NCBI RefSeq assembly: GCF_003205195.1
Contig: NZ_QJRY01000005.1
Coordinates: 310,001 to 374,000 of the forward strand
Origin: Peteryoungia wuzhouensis
GTDB taxonomy: Bacteria > Pseudomonadota > Alphaproteobacteria > Rhizobiales > Rhizobiaceae
Length of the DNA: 64,000 nucleotides
Direction of reading: 5' to 3'
A program made the position numbers and the translations under genes. Within the stretch, counting starts at the first letter, position 1, and each line of letters opens with the position of its first letter. Shown piece after piece: positions 47,391 to 56,012 of this stretch. The notes under the pieces are model-generated. The model did not search any database and was not told the DNA's origin. It saw nothing but the letters and a program-made list of their open reading frames with translations.

Positions 47391-48054
47391 CGGACACCAG
47401 CTGATAGCCCAAACCCCGGACGGTCACGATCCGGGCCTTGGCCCCCTCGAGTTTCTTGCGCAGGCGGCCGACATAAAGTTCGATGGCGTTGGGGCCAGCC
47501 GCCTCCTCGAAACCGAACAGCTGGTCGAGAAGCTGCTCTTTGCTGAAAACGCGTCCCGGCCGGCTTGCAAGGATTTCGAGCAGGGTCATTTCGCGGCGTT
47601 TCAATTGCACCTCGCGCTTGCCGACGCGGACCGAGCGCTGCGAGCGGTCGAGCAGCACATCGCCGCAGACAATGACATTGGTCGCCTCTCCACCGCTGCT
47701 GCGGCGCATCAACACGCGTGCACGCGCCTCCAGTTCGCGGAAGTCGAAGGGTTTGACGAGGTAGTCGTCGGCGCCCAGATCAAGCGCACCGACCCGGTCG
47801 TCGATTTCCGAGCGCGCTGTCAGGACCAGCACGGGCACCGGGTTCTTGTTCTGCCGAAGTCCCTTCAGGATCGAGAAACCGTCGAGCCCCGGCAGCATGA
47901 CGTCGAGAATGACCAGATCGTATTCGGTGAAATCGAGGATCTCCGCGGCGGCATGGCCGTCCGTCTGCCAGTCGACCGTGTGACCGATGGTTTCAAAGCG
48001 GCGGCTGATTGCCTCGCCGACGTCGAGCGTGTCTTCCACGAGCAGGATGCGCAT
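47377..48054 (-). CDS. OmpR-family response regulator, TctD-like
   Basis: The 225-residue regulator has a receiver domain with acidic pocket (E7/D8), phospho-acceptor Asp51 (ILDVMLPG), a Thr in LTAR, Lys in LVKPFDF, and a C-terminal winged helix ending in RIVTVRGLGYQL. I chose ATG 48054, the exact start of the receiver fold. It is divergent from tctC across 256 bp with tandem repeats, so activation of tctCBA is likely. Confidence 0.92.
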   Translation of the reverse strand: MRILLVEDTLDVGEAISRRFETIGHTVDWQTDGHAAAEILDFTEYDLVILDVMLPGLDGFSILKGLRQNKNPVPVLVLTARSEIDDRVGALDLGADDYLVKPFDFRELEARARVLMRRSSGGEATNVIVCGDVLLDRSQRSVRVGKREVQLKRREMTLLEILASRPGRVFSKEQLLDQLFGFEEAAGPNAIELYVGRLRKKLEGAKARIVTVRGLGYQLVSDAED

Positions 48055-48123
48055 GGGCGGACGGTCGCATGTCTGCGGGCATCGATCAAGCGGTGGTCGG
48101 GGTGATCTTGCCGTTAACGGGTT

Positions 48124-48143
48124 TGACAGGATCGTGACAGGAT
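48124..48143. promoter_or_regulatory. Tandem TGACAGGAT repeats, candidate TctD-like binding site
   Basis: TGACAGGAT occurs at 48124-48132 and again at 48135-48143, an 11-bp period. OmpR-family regulators bind such direct repeats on one face of the helix. The site lies 70 bp from the regulator start and about 170 bp from tctC. Confidence 0.55.
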
Positions 48144-48310
48144 TGAGGCCTATCAATGTCCGGCCGGCATAGGGAGAGAGCTTACGCCGGCATTTGGGGA
48201 GGATCCCAACGCCATCGCCATCAGCAACACGCGGACGCACGTCCTGCGTGAACGCTATTTTCGTGGCCTGCGCTGGGATTGTCCGGGAACGCTGAGATAT
48301 TCGGGAGAGA

Positions 48311-49288
48311 ATGATGATCCGCAACACGATGAAATTTCTGGCCGGTGCTGCCCTGATCGGCCTTGCTGCCGCGACCTCCGCCATGGCCGAGCCGAGCAAG
48401 CCGGAATGCCTGGCGGGTGCCAAGCCCGGCGGCGGTTTCGACCTGACCTGCCGGCTCGCTGCCAATGCCCTGCTCGAAACCAAGCAGATCAAGCAGCCCA
48501 TGGCCGTCACCTACATGGAAGGTGGTGTCGGCGCCGTGGCCTATAACCACGTCATCTCCAAGCGTGCCAGCGATCCGAACCTGATCACCGCCGCATCCTC
48601 GGGCTCGGCACTTCTGCTCGCTCAGGGCAAGTTCGGCCAGTATGACGAGAGTGCCGTGCGCTGGCTTGGTGCACTCGGTGCAGACTTCGGCGTGATCGTG
48701 GTCAATGCCGAATCGCCCTACAAGACGATGGCCGATCTCGTTGCCGCCTACAATGCCGACCCGACGACCTTTGCGATCGCAGGCGGCGGCGCCGTCGGTT
48801 CGCAGGACTGGATGAAGGGCTCGCTGATCGCCAAGGCTGCGGAGCAGGATCCGAAGTCGATGCGTTACGTCGCGCTTGAAGGTGGTGGCGCCGTGTTGAC
48901 CGCGCTCGAAGGCGGCCATGTGCAGGTCGGCTCCGGCGACGCTGCCGAAATGGGCAAGCATCACCTCGCAGGCAAGGTCCGCATCCTCGCCGTCATGTCG
49001 CCTGAGCGCCTGCCGGGTGAACTCAAGGACATTCCGACCGCCAAGGAACAGGGCTTTGACCTCGAATGGCCCGTCTGGCGTGGCTTCTATGTCGGCAAGG
49101 ACGTGTCCGACGCCGACTACGACTGGTGGGTCAAGGCGTTCGACGCCATGAGCAAGACGCCGGAATTCGCCAAGGAACGCGAGTCGCGTGGCCTTTTCGA
49201 ATTCACCTTGCTCGGCAAGGACTTCGATGACCGCGTCAAGAGCGACGTCGCCAAGTTCAAGATCCTGGCCAAAGAAGCCGGCTTCTGA
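48311..49288 (+). CDS. tctC: Tripartite tricarboxylate transporter binding protein
   Basis: The 325-residue protein has a signal peptide (cut after TSAMA, before EPSK) and the Bug/TctC fold with CLAGAKPGGGFDLTCR near its start. It binds citrate or a related carboxylate in the periplasm for TctAB. Two adjacent ATG codons are possible starts (GGGAGAG upstream). It is the first gene of tctCBA, and a strong hairpin follows it. Confidence 0.9.
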   Translation: MMIRNTMKFLAGAALIGLAAATSAMAEPSKPECLAGAKPGGGFDLTCRLAANALLETKQIKQPMAVTYMEGGVGAVAYNHVISKRASDPNLITAASSGSALLLAQGKFGQYDESAVRWLGALGADFGVIVVNAESPYKTMADLVAAYNADPTTFAIAGGGAVGSQDWMKGSLIAKAAEQDPKSMRYVALEGGGAVLTALEGGHVQVGSGDAAEMGKHHLAGKVRILAVMSPERLPGELKDIPTAKEQGFDLEWPVWRGFYVGKDVSDADYDWWVKAFDAMSKTPEFAKERESRGLFEFTLLGKDFDDRVKSDVAKFKILAKEAGF

Positions 49289-49294
49289 TCCGGC

Positions 49295-49326
49295 GGGCGA
49301 TGCGGCCCCTGATGGTCGCATCGCCC
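49295..49326 (+). terminator. Intercistronic stem-loop after tctC
   Basis: GGGCGATGCG (49295-49304) pairs perfectly with CGCATCGCCC (49317-49326) around a 12-nt loop. No T-run follows, so mRNA protection or attenuation after the binding-protein gene is more likely than full termination. Confidence 0.6.
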
Positions 49327-49456
49327 CATCCGCGCGGAGCGTGTGCGCGGAACTGCACCTTCAACACACGCCACGGCCGCGGCTGAAGGCGTCATGACCT
49401 TGGGTGATCGCGGCGCTTCGATGTGGCCGCCGATCCGAATGCGGGGAAACACTAAA

Positions 49457-49915
49457 ATGTCGGAAAACACGAGAACCCACCAGCTCATCGGCCGCATCAG
49501 CGCGCTGGTCCTGCTTTTGCTCGCCATTGCCTATGGCATCGGCGGCAGCATGATCGAATATGCCTTTTCGTCGGATCCGCTCGGGCCACGTTTCGTGCCT
49601 GTCATGCTGGCCATTCTGCTCGGCCTGTTCACCTTGTTCTACCTCAAGTTTCCTGGATCGGCGGAAGACTTCCCGACCGGAAACGCGCTGGTTCGGGTGC
49701 TCGCCGTGCCGGCCACGCTCATCGTCTGCGTGGCGCTCATGGAGCCGCTCGGCTTCGCCATCTCGATCTTCCTTCTGACGACCGTGACCGGCTGGATCTT
49801 CGGCGCTTCACCCAAGCTGTCGCTGATCGGTGGTGTCGTTCATGCCGCCCTCTGGTGGTTCATCTTCTCCTTCTTGCTCGAGGTCTACCTGCCGACCGGC
49901 GCCATCTTCGGCTGA
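49457..49915 (+). CDS. tctB: Tripartite tricarboxylate transporter small membrane subunit
   Basis: A 152-residue protein with four TM segments, typical of TctB. ATG 49457 is preceded by GGGGAAAC. It lies 168 bases after tctC, an unusually large gap with a hairpin, and 29 bases before tctA. Confidence 0.88.
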   Translation: MSENTRTHQLIGRISALVLLLLAIAYGIGGSMIEYAFSSDPLGPRFVPVMLAILLGLFTLFYLKFPGSAEDFPTGNALVRVLAVPATLIVCVALMEPLGFAISIFLLTTVTGWIFGASPKLSLIGGVVHAALWWFIFSFLLEVYLPTGAIFG

Positions 49916-49944
49916 CCGTCGCCAGGACCTGAAAGGATAATTTC

Positions 49945-51465
49945 ATGAGCTTCGAATATCTCTGGCACGGCTTCGGCGTTGCCCTCACGGGGCAGAACCT
50001 GCTGATCGGCTTCATCGGCTGTTTCATCGGCACGCTGGTCGGCGCCCTTCCTGCCATCGGCCCGATCAACGGCATCGCCCTCCTGATGCCCATCGCCTAT
50101 TCCATGGGGCTTCCCGCCGAAAGCACGATGATCTTGCTTGCCTCGGTCTATTGCGGGGCGGAATATGGTGGCCGTATCTCCTCCATCCTGCTCAACGTGC
50201 CCGGTGATGCCGGTGCCGTCATGACGGCGATGGACGGTTATCCCATGGCCAAGCAGGGCCGCGCTGGCGAAGCACTCGCCTTGTCGGGCATCGCCTCCTT
50301 CATCGGGGGTATCATCGGCGTCATCGGTCTTGCCTTCTTCGCGCCGCTGCTCTCGGGCCTTGCGATCGGCTTCGGCCCCGCCGAATACTTCGTGCTGATG
50401 GTGTTTGCCTTCGCCACTCTCGGCTCGATGGTCGGTTCGCAGCCCACCAAGACTCTGATCGGCTGCGTGCTCGGCCTGATGCTGGCGACCGTCGGACTGG
50501 ATGCCACTTCGGGTGCCTATCGCTTCACCTTCAACGAGCCGGAACTCGGCGACGGCATTGAGTTCGTGACGCTGGTCATCGGTCTCTTCTCGATCTCAGA
50601 AGCGATGCTGATCCTCGAGCATCAGACCAAGGGCGTCACCGTGATCCGCGAACTCGGTCGCATGACCGCTCGCATGTCGGACGTCGTAAAGAGCATGGGC
50701 GCCACCCTGCGCGGCTCGCTGATCGGCTTCATCGTCGGCGTTCTGCCGGGTACCGGTGCCTCGGTCTCCAGTGCCGTCTCCTACACGACTGAAAAGCGGA
50801 TTTCCGATACTGAAGGCACCTTCGGCCATGGCGACGTTCGTGGTCTGGCAGCACCGGAAGCCGCCAACAATGCAACCGCGGCCGGCGCCTTCGTGCCCAT
50901 GCTGACGCTCGGCGTGCCCGGTTCCGGCACCACGGCGGTCATGCTCGGTGCGCTGATGCTCTACAACATCCAGCCCGGCCCGATGCTGCTCGTCGAGCGC
51001 CCGGAAATCGTCGGCGGTCTCGTCGCCTCGCTGTTTGTCGGCAACTTCATCCTGCTCGCGCTCAACCTGCCGCTGGTCAACATCTTTGCCCGCGTGCTGA
51101 CCATGCCGAACTGGATCCTCGTGCCCGGCATCCTCGTGCTTTCGGTCATCGGCGTCTATTCCACCCATGCCTCCATCTTCGCCATCTATCTGATGCTGGC
51201 GATCGGCATTGCCGGCTGGCTCTTGCGCAAGGCAGGCTTCGACATGGCGCCGATCATTCTCGGCTTCGTTCTGGGCAAGGTGATGGAAGTGAACCTGCGC
51301 AATGCGCTGGCGATCAGCGGTGGAGACATCTCCATCCTGTTCCAGAGCAAAATCTCGCTCATTCTGTGGGTGCTTGCCATTGCGGTTGCGGTTCTGCCAG
51401 TTCTCCTCGGCTGGCGGGCAAAGCGCCGCCGTGCACTGGCTGCTGCCGAAGCGTCGGCCCAGTAA
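49945..51465 (+). CDS. tctA: Tripartite tricarboxylate transporter large membrane subunit
   Basis: The 506-residue permease has about 12 TM segments and the family motifs GALPAIGPINGIALLMP near residue 32 and GVLPGTGASVSSAVSY near 265 (both with the conserved glycine-rich turn). With TctB it forms the secondary, ion-driven carboxylate importer fed by TctC. AAAGGA precedes the ATG. Confidence 0.95.
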   Translation: MSFEYLWHGFGVALTGQNLLIGFIGCFIGTLVGALPAIGPINGIALLMPIAYSMGLPAESTMILLASVYCGAEYGGRISSILLNVPGDAGAVMTAMDGYPMAKQGRAGEALALSGIASFIGGIIGVIGLAFFAPLLSGLAIGFGPAEYFVLMVFAFATLGSMVGSQPTKTLIGCVLGLMLATVGLDATSGAYRFTFNEPELGDGIEFVTLVIGLFSISEAMLILEHQTKGVTVIRELGRMTARMSDVVKSMGATLRGSLIGFIVGVLPGTGASVSSAVSYTTEKRISDTEGTFGHGDVRGLAAPEAANNATAAGAFVPMLTLGVPGSGTTAVMLGALMLYNIQPGPMLLVERPEIVGGLVASLFVGNFILLALNLPLVNIFARVLTMPNWILVPGILVLSVIGVYSTHASIFAIYLMLAIGIAGWLLRKAGFDMAPIILGFVLGKVMEVNLRNALAISGGDISILFQSKISLILWVLAIAVAVLPVLLGWRAKRRRALAAAEASAQ

Positions 51466-51472
51466 ACACTCT

Positions 51473-51493
51473 GGCCGGCAGCGACTGCCGGCC
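51473..51493 (+). terminator. Hairpin at the end of tctCBA
   Basis: GGCCGGCAG (51473-51481) pairs with CTGCCGGCC (51485-51493) around CGA, 7 bp after the tctA stop. The T-run is missing, so termination may need Rho or the second hairpin downstream. Confidence 0.55.
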
Positions 51494-51512
51494 TCCTGCC
51501 GATCCTCCCAAG

Positions 51513-51548
51513 GGAAAACGCCGTGTTCTGCTTTGCAGACGCGGCGTT
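51513..51548 (-). terminator. Terminator of the small leftward gene
   Basis: AACGCCG (51517-51523) pairs with CGGCGTT (51542-51548), with an inner stem CTGC/GCAG (51528-51531/51535-51538). Read on the minus strand it is followed by TTTTCCC, 21 bp after the stop at 51569. Confidence 0.6.
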
Positions 51549-51568
51549 CATCGTTTCAAGTGGGCTGC

Positions 51569-51787
51569 TTATTCTCCGGCCTGCATCTGTCCGGCCATCT
51601 TTGCCGGAGGGGCCGACATGGCTTCCATCAGCGATTTCACGATCGCCGCGCGCAGAGCATAGGTGTTTGCCGTGGTCTTCTTGTGGTCCAGGCGCTGCGC
51701 CGCAACCACCAGATTGGCGCCTTGCTGCATGACGATCTCTTGCGCCCGTACCATGGCCCAGGTCTCGATTTCCATTTGGTCAGTCAT
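51569..51787 (-). CDS. Small uncharacterised protein, 72 residues
   Basis: I do not recognise the family. The protein begins MTDQMEIETWAMVRAQEIV, is mostly helical (AQRLDHKKTTANTYALRAAI), and ends in a short Pro/Ala/Met tail. No signal or membrane helix. Support for a real gene is its own-strand terminator 21 bp downstream and an otherwise empty region; the ribosome-binding site is weak. Function unknown. Confidence 0.5.
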   Translation of the reverse strand: MTDQMEIETWAMVRAQEIVMQQGANLVVAAQRLDHKKTTANTYALRAAIVKSLMEAMSAPPAKMAGQMQAGE

Positions 51788-52098
51788 GTCCGCACCCCAG
51801 CTAAGTCATTTAGCCCCGCTGCCGTCTCGAATCGGCTGCTAAATCAAGCATATTTGAATGAAATGAATTATTGAAGCGAAGCCCAAAAAAGATCAGGCAC
51901 AACATGTCGGCGAGGGTTGCAAATTCCAGATCTGCTTATGTAGCAATTTCGCCTTTTGGGTGAGGTGTCATTTTTTGTGCACTTTACCTCTGGTCCGGTC
52001 AGCGATACGCGCGGGCGCTTGGATGCGTTCTTTGCGGAACAACCCGGGGATGCTGGCGTTACGCAGCGTCAATCAAAATTTCTCCCGAGGATGCCAGC
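51788..52098. other. Intergenic region before treY
   Basis: This 311-bp stretch is AT-richer than the flanks, especially 51840-51960. It separates the leftward small gene from treY and should hold both promoters. I see no convincing operator, repeat or additional gene in it. CCCGAGGA at 52083-52090 may be the treY ribosome-binding site. Confidence 0.5.
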
Positions 52099-54756
52099 AT
52101 GCCCATTCCCGTTTCGACCTATCGCCTGCAGTTTCGAAACGGGATGGATTTCGAACGTGCCGTCGACCTGGTGCCCTATCTGAAGCGTCTCGGCATCAGC
52201 CATCTCTATGCCTCACCCATCTTTGCCGCGACCAAGGGCTCCACCCATGGCTACGACGTCACCGATGCCAATGTCATCGATCCCGTCCTTGGCGGGAGGG
52301 AAGGGCTGGAGAGCCTGTCGAACGCTCTCAAGTCCGAAGGGCTTGGCCTTATCCTCGACATCGTGCCCAACCACATGGCGGCGAGCCTCGAAAATCCGTG
52401 GTGGCGCAGCGTGGTCACCTGGGGAGAGGCGAGCCCTTTCGCGCGCCATTTCGATATCGACTGGAACCGCAAGTTGACGCTGCCCTTTCTCGGATCGAGC
52501 TTCGAGCAGGCCGTGATGGAACGCGCCTTCTCGCTGGTGCTGGATGGGAGGCAAGGTGGTCTCGCACTCAAGTATTTCGACAGCCTTTATCCGCTCGATC
52601 CCGCGACCTATCCGGCTGTTCTCAGCGAATCTACCGACCCGATGGCGGCTCGTCTGGCAGATCTCGGACGCCAGGCGAAGTCCGGGAATGCTGCGCAATT
52701 TCACCGTGCTGTCCTCGACCTCTGTCATGGCGGCGACTGCGAGGGCCTGCTGCGCGACCTTGATGCCCGTGCCCGCGATGCCGACTTTCTCGTTTTCCTG
52801 CACAGCCTGCAGCCCTGGCGTCTGATGCATTTTACCGAAGCAGCGCAGGGCCTGAACTACCGCCGCTTCTTCGAAATTGCCGGGCTTGTCGGCCTGCGCG
52901 TAGAAGACCAGTCCGTGTTCGACGACGTGCACGAAACGGTTCTCGACCTGGTCCGCAAGGATATCGTTCAAGGGCTGCGGATCGATCATGTCGACGGATT
53001 GGCCGATCCGGCTGCCTATCTCGCCAAGCTGCGCGCGGCAATCGGCGACGAAGTCTATCTGGTTGTCGAGAAGATCCTCGCGCCGGGGGAAAGCCTGCCC
53101 GAGGATTGGCCCGTCGATGGAACGACAGGCTACGAGTTCATCGCCGCCCAGGTGCCGGTTCTTCTGGATGAGAACAGCTTTTTTGCAGTTCGCGCGGCCT
53201 ATGAGCAGGTGAGTGGCGGTCCCTCCGACATTCCTCTCGAAATGCGTGCCGCCAAGCGGCAGATGATCCGCGTCAATTTTGCGGGCGAGGTCCGCGCCCT
53301 TTTGCGGGAGGCGGGCCAGTTCACCGGTCTCGACAAGCCGGTTCTGCGAAATGCACTTGAGGAAATCCTGCTTTCCTTTCCGCGCTACCGGACCTATGGC
53401 CGCGACGACGGCGTCGCGGATGGGGATCGCGCTTTGCTCGATGATGTCCTTCGTGATGCCGGTCGCAGTTTAACGGACGAGGAGGCGCAGGCGGCCCACA
53501 GGCTCGTGGCGCTTCTGAAGGGCGAGAATGCGGGAGCGGCAGACCACGAGGACGCCGCGATCCTGCGCCGGCGCTTCCAGCAGTTGACGGGACCGTTGAT
53601 GGCGAAATCGCTGGAGGACACGCTGTTCTTCCGCCACGGCGAATTCCTGGCCCTCAACGAAGTGGGGGGCGAACTGGAATTGCCTGAAGGCGGTCTCGAA
53701 CATTTCCACCAGGAGATGGCGCGGCGCGCAAAGGAACAGCCGCACGGATTGTCGGCGTCCTCGACACATGACACGAAGCGTGGGGAAGATGCGCGTGCGA
53801 GGCTGTTCGCCTTTGCCGAAGATGCCTCTGCCATGGCGGAGCGGATCGCCGGCTGGCGGCAGATCGCCCAACCCCACGTCAAGCGCTTGACCGACGGACC
53901 TGCGCCCGAACCGGAGATCGAGTGGATGATCTTCCAGGCACTGGTCGGGCATTGGCCGATCGACCTGCGGGCTGAGGACCGGGAAGGGCTCGCCGATTTC
54001 GCCGATCGGGTCGCGGCTTTCGTCGAGAAGTCGCTGCGCGAGGCAAAGCTTCGCAGCGACTGGAATGCCGTGGACGAGGACTACGAGAAGGCCGTGACCG
54101 GCTATGTCCGCAGTCTGCTGCTCGATCACCCCGACTTTGTCGCTGATTTCGTCGACCAGATCCAGCAACTGATCCCGGCTGGTCTTGTCAACGGACTGAC
54201 CCAGACCGTCATCAAGCTGACGGCGCCCGGTATTCCCGACATTTACCAGGGCAGCGAGGGGATCGACCTCAGTTTCGTCGACCCCGACAACCGTCGTCTG
54301 CCGGCCTTCGCGGTGCTCTCTGCATTTGATCCGGATGCCCCGATCGCGTTTGCCGATCCGCAGGCGCTGGCCGCCGGGCGGGTCAAGCAGGCAGTGGTCG
54401 GACGGGGGCTTCGTCTGCGCAACCAGCACCCTGAGCTCTTCGCCCGAGGGGACTATGTGCCGCTGGTGGCAGAGGGGGAGAAAAGCCGCCACATCCTGGC
54501 GTTTGCGCGAGTGCGGGGCGACGAGGCCACGATCACCATTGCTTGCCGACTACCTCTGTCGATGCTTGTGGAAGCGGACAAGGGGAGCGATGCGGATTTC
54601 TGGGGCGAGACGTCGGTCGCGTTGCCGGATACTTTGGCGGTCATGCCCTGGCGGGATGCGCTGATGGATCGTGCGATCCCCTCCACGCCGAGGCTTCTGA
54701 TGCGCGATGTGCTGAAGGGGCAAACCGTTGCGCTGCTCGTGGCCGCCAGGATGTGA
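52099..54756 (+). CDS. treY: Malto-oligosyltrehalose synthase (GH13_26)
   Basis: The 885-residue enzyme converts the reducing end of malto-oligosaccharides to a trehalose unit. The four GH13 regions are visible: LILDIVPNHM (about 84-93), the nucleophile Asp296 in LRIDHVDG, the acid Glu324 in VVEKIL and Asp558 in STHDTKRG. The N-terminus STYRLQFRNGMDFERA is typical of TreY. TreZ, which releases trehalose, and TreX are not in the window, so treY stands alone here. Confidence 0.95.
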   Translation: MPIPVSTYRLQFRNGMDFERAVDLVPYLKRLGISHLYASPIFAATKGSTHGYDVTDANVIDPVLGGREGLESLSNALKSEGLGLILDIVPNHMAASLENPWWRSVVTWGEASPFARHFDIDWNRKLTLPFLGSSFEQAVMERAFSLVLDGRQGGLALKYFDSLYPLDPATYPAVLSESTDPMAARLADLGRQAKSGNAAQFHRAVLDLCHGGDCEGLLRDLDARARDADFLVFLHSLQPWRLMHFTEAAQGLNYRRFFEIAGLVGLRVEDQSVFDDVHETVLDLVRKDIVQGLRIDHVDGLADPAAYLAKLRAAIGDEVYLVVEKILAPGESLPEDWPVDGTTGYEFIAAQVPVLLDENSFFAVRAAYEQVSGGPSDIPLEMRAAKRQMIRVNFAGEVRALLREAGQFTGLDKPVLRNALEEILLSFPRYRTYGRDDGVADGDRALLDDVLRDAGRSLTDEEAQAAHRLVALLKGENAGAADHEDAAILRRRFQQLTGPLMAKSLEDTLFFRHGEFLALNEVGGELELPEGGLEHFHQEMARRAKEQPHGLSASSTHDTKRGEDARARLFAFAEDASAMAERIAGWRQIAQPHVKRLTDGPAPEPEIEWMIFQALVGHWPIDLRAEDREGLADFADRVAAFVEKSLREAKLRSDWNAVDEDYEKAVTGYVRSLLLDHPDFVADFVDQIQQLIPAGLVNGLTQTVIKLTAPGIPDIYQGSEGIDLSFVDPDNRRLPAFAVLSAFDPDAPIAFADPQALAAGRVKQAVVGRGLRLRNQHPELFARGDYVPLVAEGEKSRHILAFARVRGDEATITIACRLPLSMLVEADKGSDADFWGETSVALPDTLAVMPWRDALMDRAIPSTPRLLMRDVLKGQTVALLVAARM

Positions 54757-54777
54757 CGGCCTCGAACAGCTTTCGTC

Positions 54778-55080
54778 TCAAGCGACCGCCTTGCGACGCT
54801 GCGGCAGGAAGCTCACCAGCCGGTCGGGGTCGGTTGCCAGGCGCATGCCGGCTTCTTCAGCTGCCGCGATAAAGGCGGCGCGGGCGAGTTCGGCGGCGTG
54901 CAGATCGCGCAGGGCGTTCCGGCACAGGCGGATTGCCTGCTCATAGGCAGGGCCGCGACGGGTCGGCCATTCGGCGTCAAGAAAATCCAGGGCATCATAG
55001 GCGTTCTGAAACCGTCGAGTCAGCCCGCAGGGCAGTTCCAGTTCGACGGGTCGGTTCCAGGTGAAATCGTATTCGGTCAT
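54778..55080 (-). CDS. DUF982 domain-containing protein
   Basis: A 100-residue protein with the DUF982 pattern WPTRRGPAYEQAIRLCRNAL (about 39-58), a family almost restricted to Rhizobiales and often present in many copies. Function unknown. Convergent with treY (21-base gap). Confidence 0.82.
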   Translation of the reverse strand: MTEYDFTWNRPVELELPCGLTRRFQNAYDALDFLDAEWPTRRGPAYEQAIRLCRNALRDLHAAELARAAFIAAAEEAGMRLATDPDRLVSFLPQRRKAVA

Positions 55081-55154
55081 GCCTTCCTCCGTATTGCACC
55101 CACAAACTCGTCAGGCGTGGGGTGGGTTCCGGAGCGGAGATCAAATAAAATTGG

Positions 55155-56012
55155 CTAGAGCGTTGATTTTTCAGTTGTCATTTGGGCGGTTTGCTGCTCA
55201 CGCCCCACCAGCCATCGGGCGGTCAAATCGGCGGCAATCCGCGCCGCCTCAATGATATCGGCCCCGGAAAGCAGGGCGTGAATCAATCCGCCGCTGAAGC
55301 TGTCGCCGGCGCCGATCGTGTCGCGCACGCTGACCCGCTGCGCTATCGCAACCGTGATTTCCCGTGTGCCGTCGTAGATCGAGATGGCATCGGGCCCGTC
55401 AGTCATCACCAGATGGCGGAGCCGGCTGCCGCTTAGCTCTGCCGCAAGCGACCAGACATCGGCGATGCTCCTGTCGGGCATATCCGCCTTGGAGCCGATC
55501 ATGATATCCGCCGGGCGCGGGGCCGCGCGGCGCAGCGGCAGTTGCGAGACGACCAGCCGCGCCTGAGCCAGGGAGGCGAGGATCGTGTCAGGCAGGAGTG
55601 GTGCGTTGACGTAGAAGACGCCATCCGAAAGGGCCTCGTCCAGAACAAATGCGCGCGACAGGCGGCGTTCGTTCGACAGGATGGTGCGTTCCCCCTCGGG
55701 GTCAAGCAGGATGTCGGCAAAATCCGTGCCGCCCGGCACCCGTGTGATGAGCGAGATGTCGAAGCCCAGCCCGGCAAGATCCGCCATCGCCGTATCGCCG
55801 TGTTCATCCGTCATCAGGTTCGACAGGATCGCGACCGAATGACCGAGATCCCGCAACCGCCTCGCGGTAAAGTATCCGCCGCCGCCCAGCCGCGTATGGC
55901 GGGCGCTCCACAGGATGCGGCCACCGGCCCGCAACGGTTCGGTCAGCCGCCAGATGCGATCGTGGTTCACGTGGCCCACGACGACGATGCGGTCTGCTGT
56001 TGGCGTGCTCAT
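55155..56012 (-). CDS. PfkB family carbohydrate kinase
   Basis: The 285-residue ribokinase-like protein has an N-terminal IVVVGHVNHDRIWRL, the LGGGGYFTARRLRDLG motif and the C-terminal catalytic DTIGAGDSFSGG with base Asp. It phosphorylates a sugar or nucleoside. Its ATG overlaps the stop of the LacI gene by four bases, so it is cotranscribed with thuR and may act on a product of the thu pathway, for instance a released hexose or keto-sugar. Substrate unproved. Confidence 0.87.
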   Translation of the reverse strand: MSTPTADRIVVVGHVNHDRIWRLTEPLRAGGRILWSARHTRLGGGGYFTARRLRDLGHSVAILSNLMTDEHGDTAMADLAGLGFDISLITRVPGGTDFADILLDPEGERTILSNERRLSRAFVLDEALSDGVFYVNAPLLPDTILASLAQARLVVSQLPLRRAAPRPADIMIGSKADMPDRSIADVWSLAAELSGSRLRHLVMTDGPDAISIYDGTREITVAIAQRVSVRDTIGAGDSFSGGLIHALLSGADIIEAARIAADLTARWLVGREQQTAQMTTEKSTL

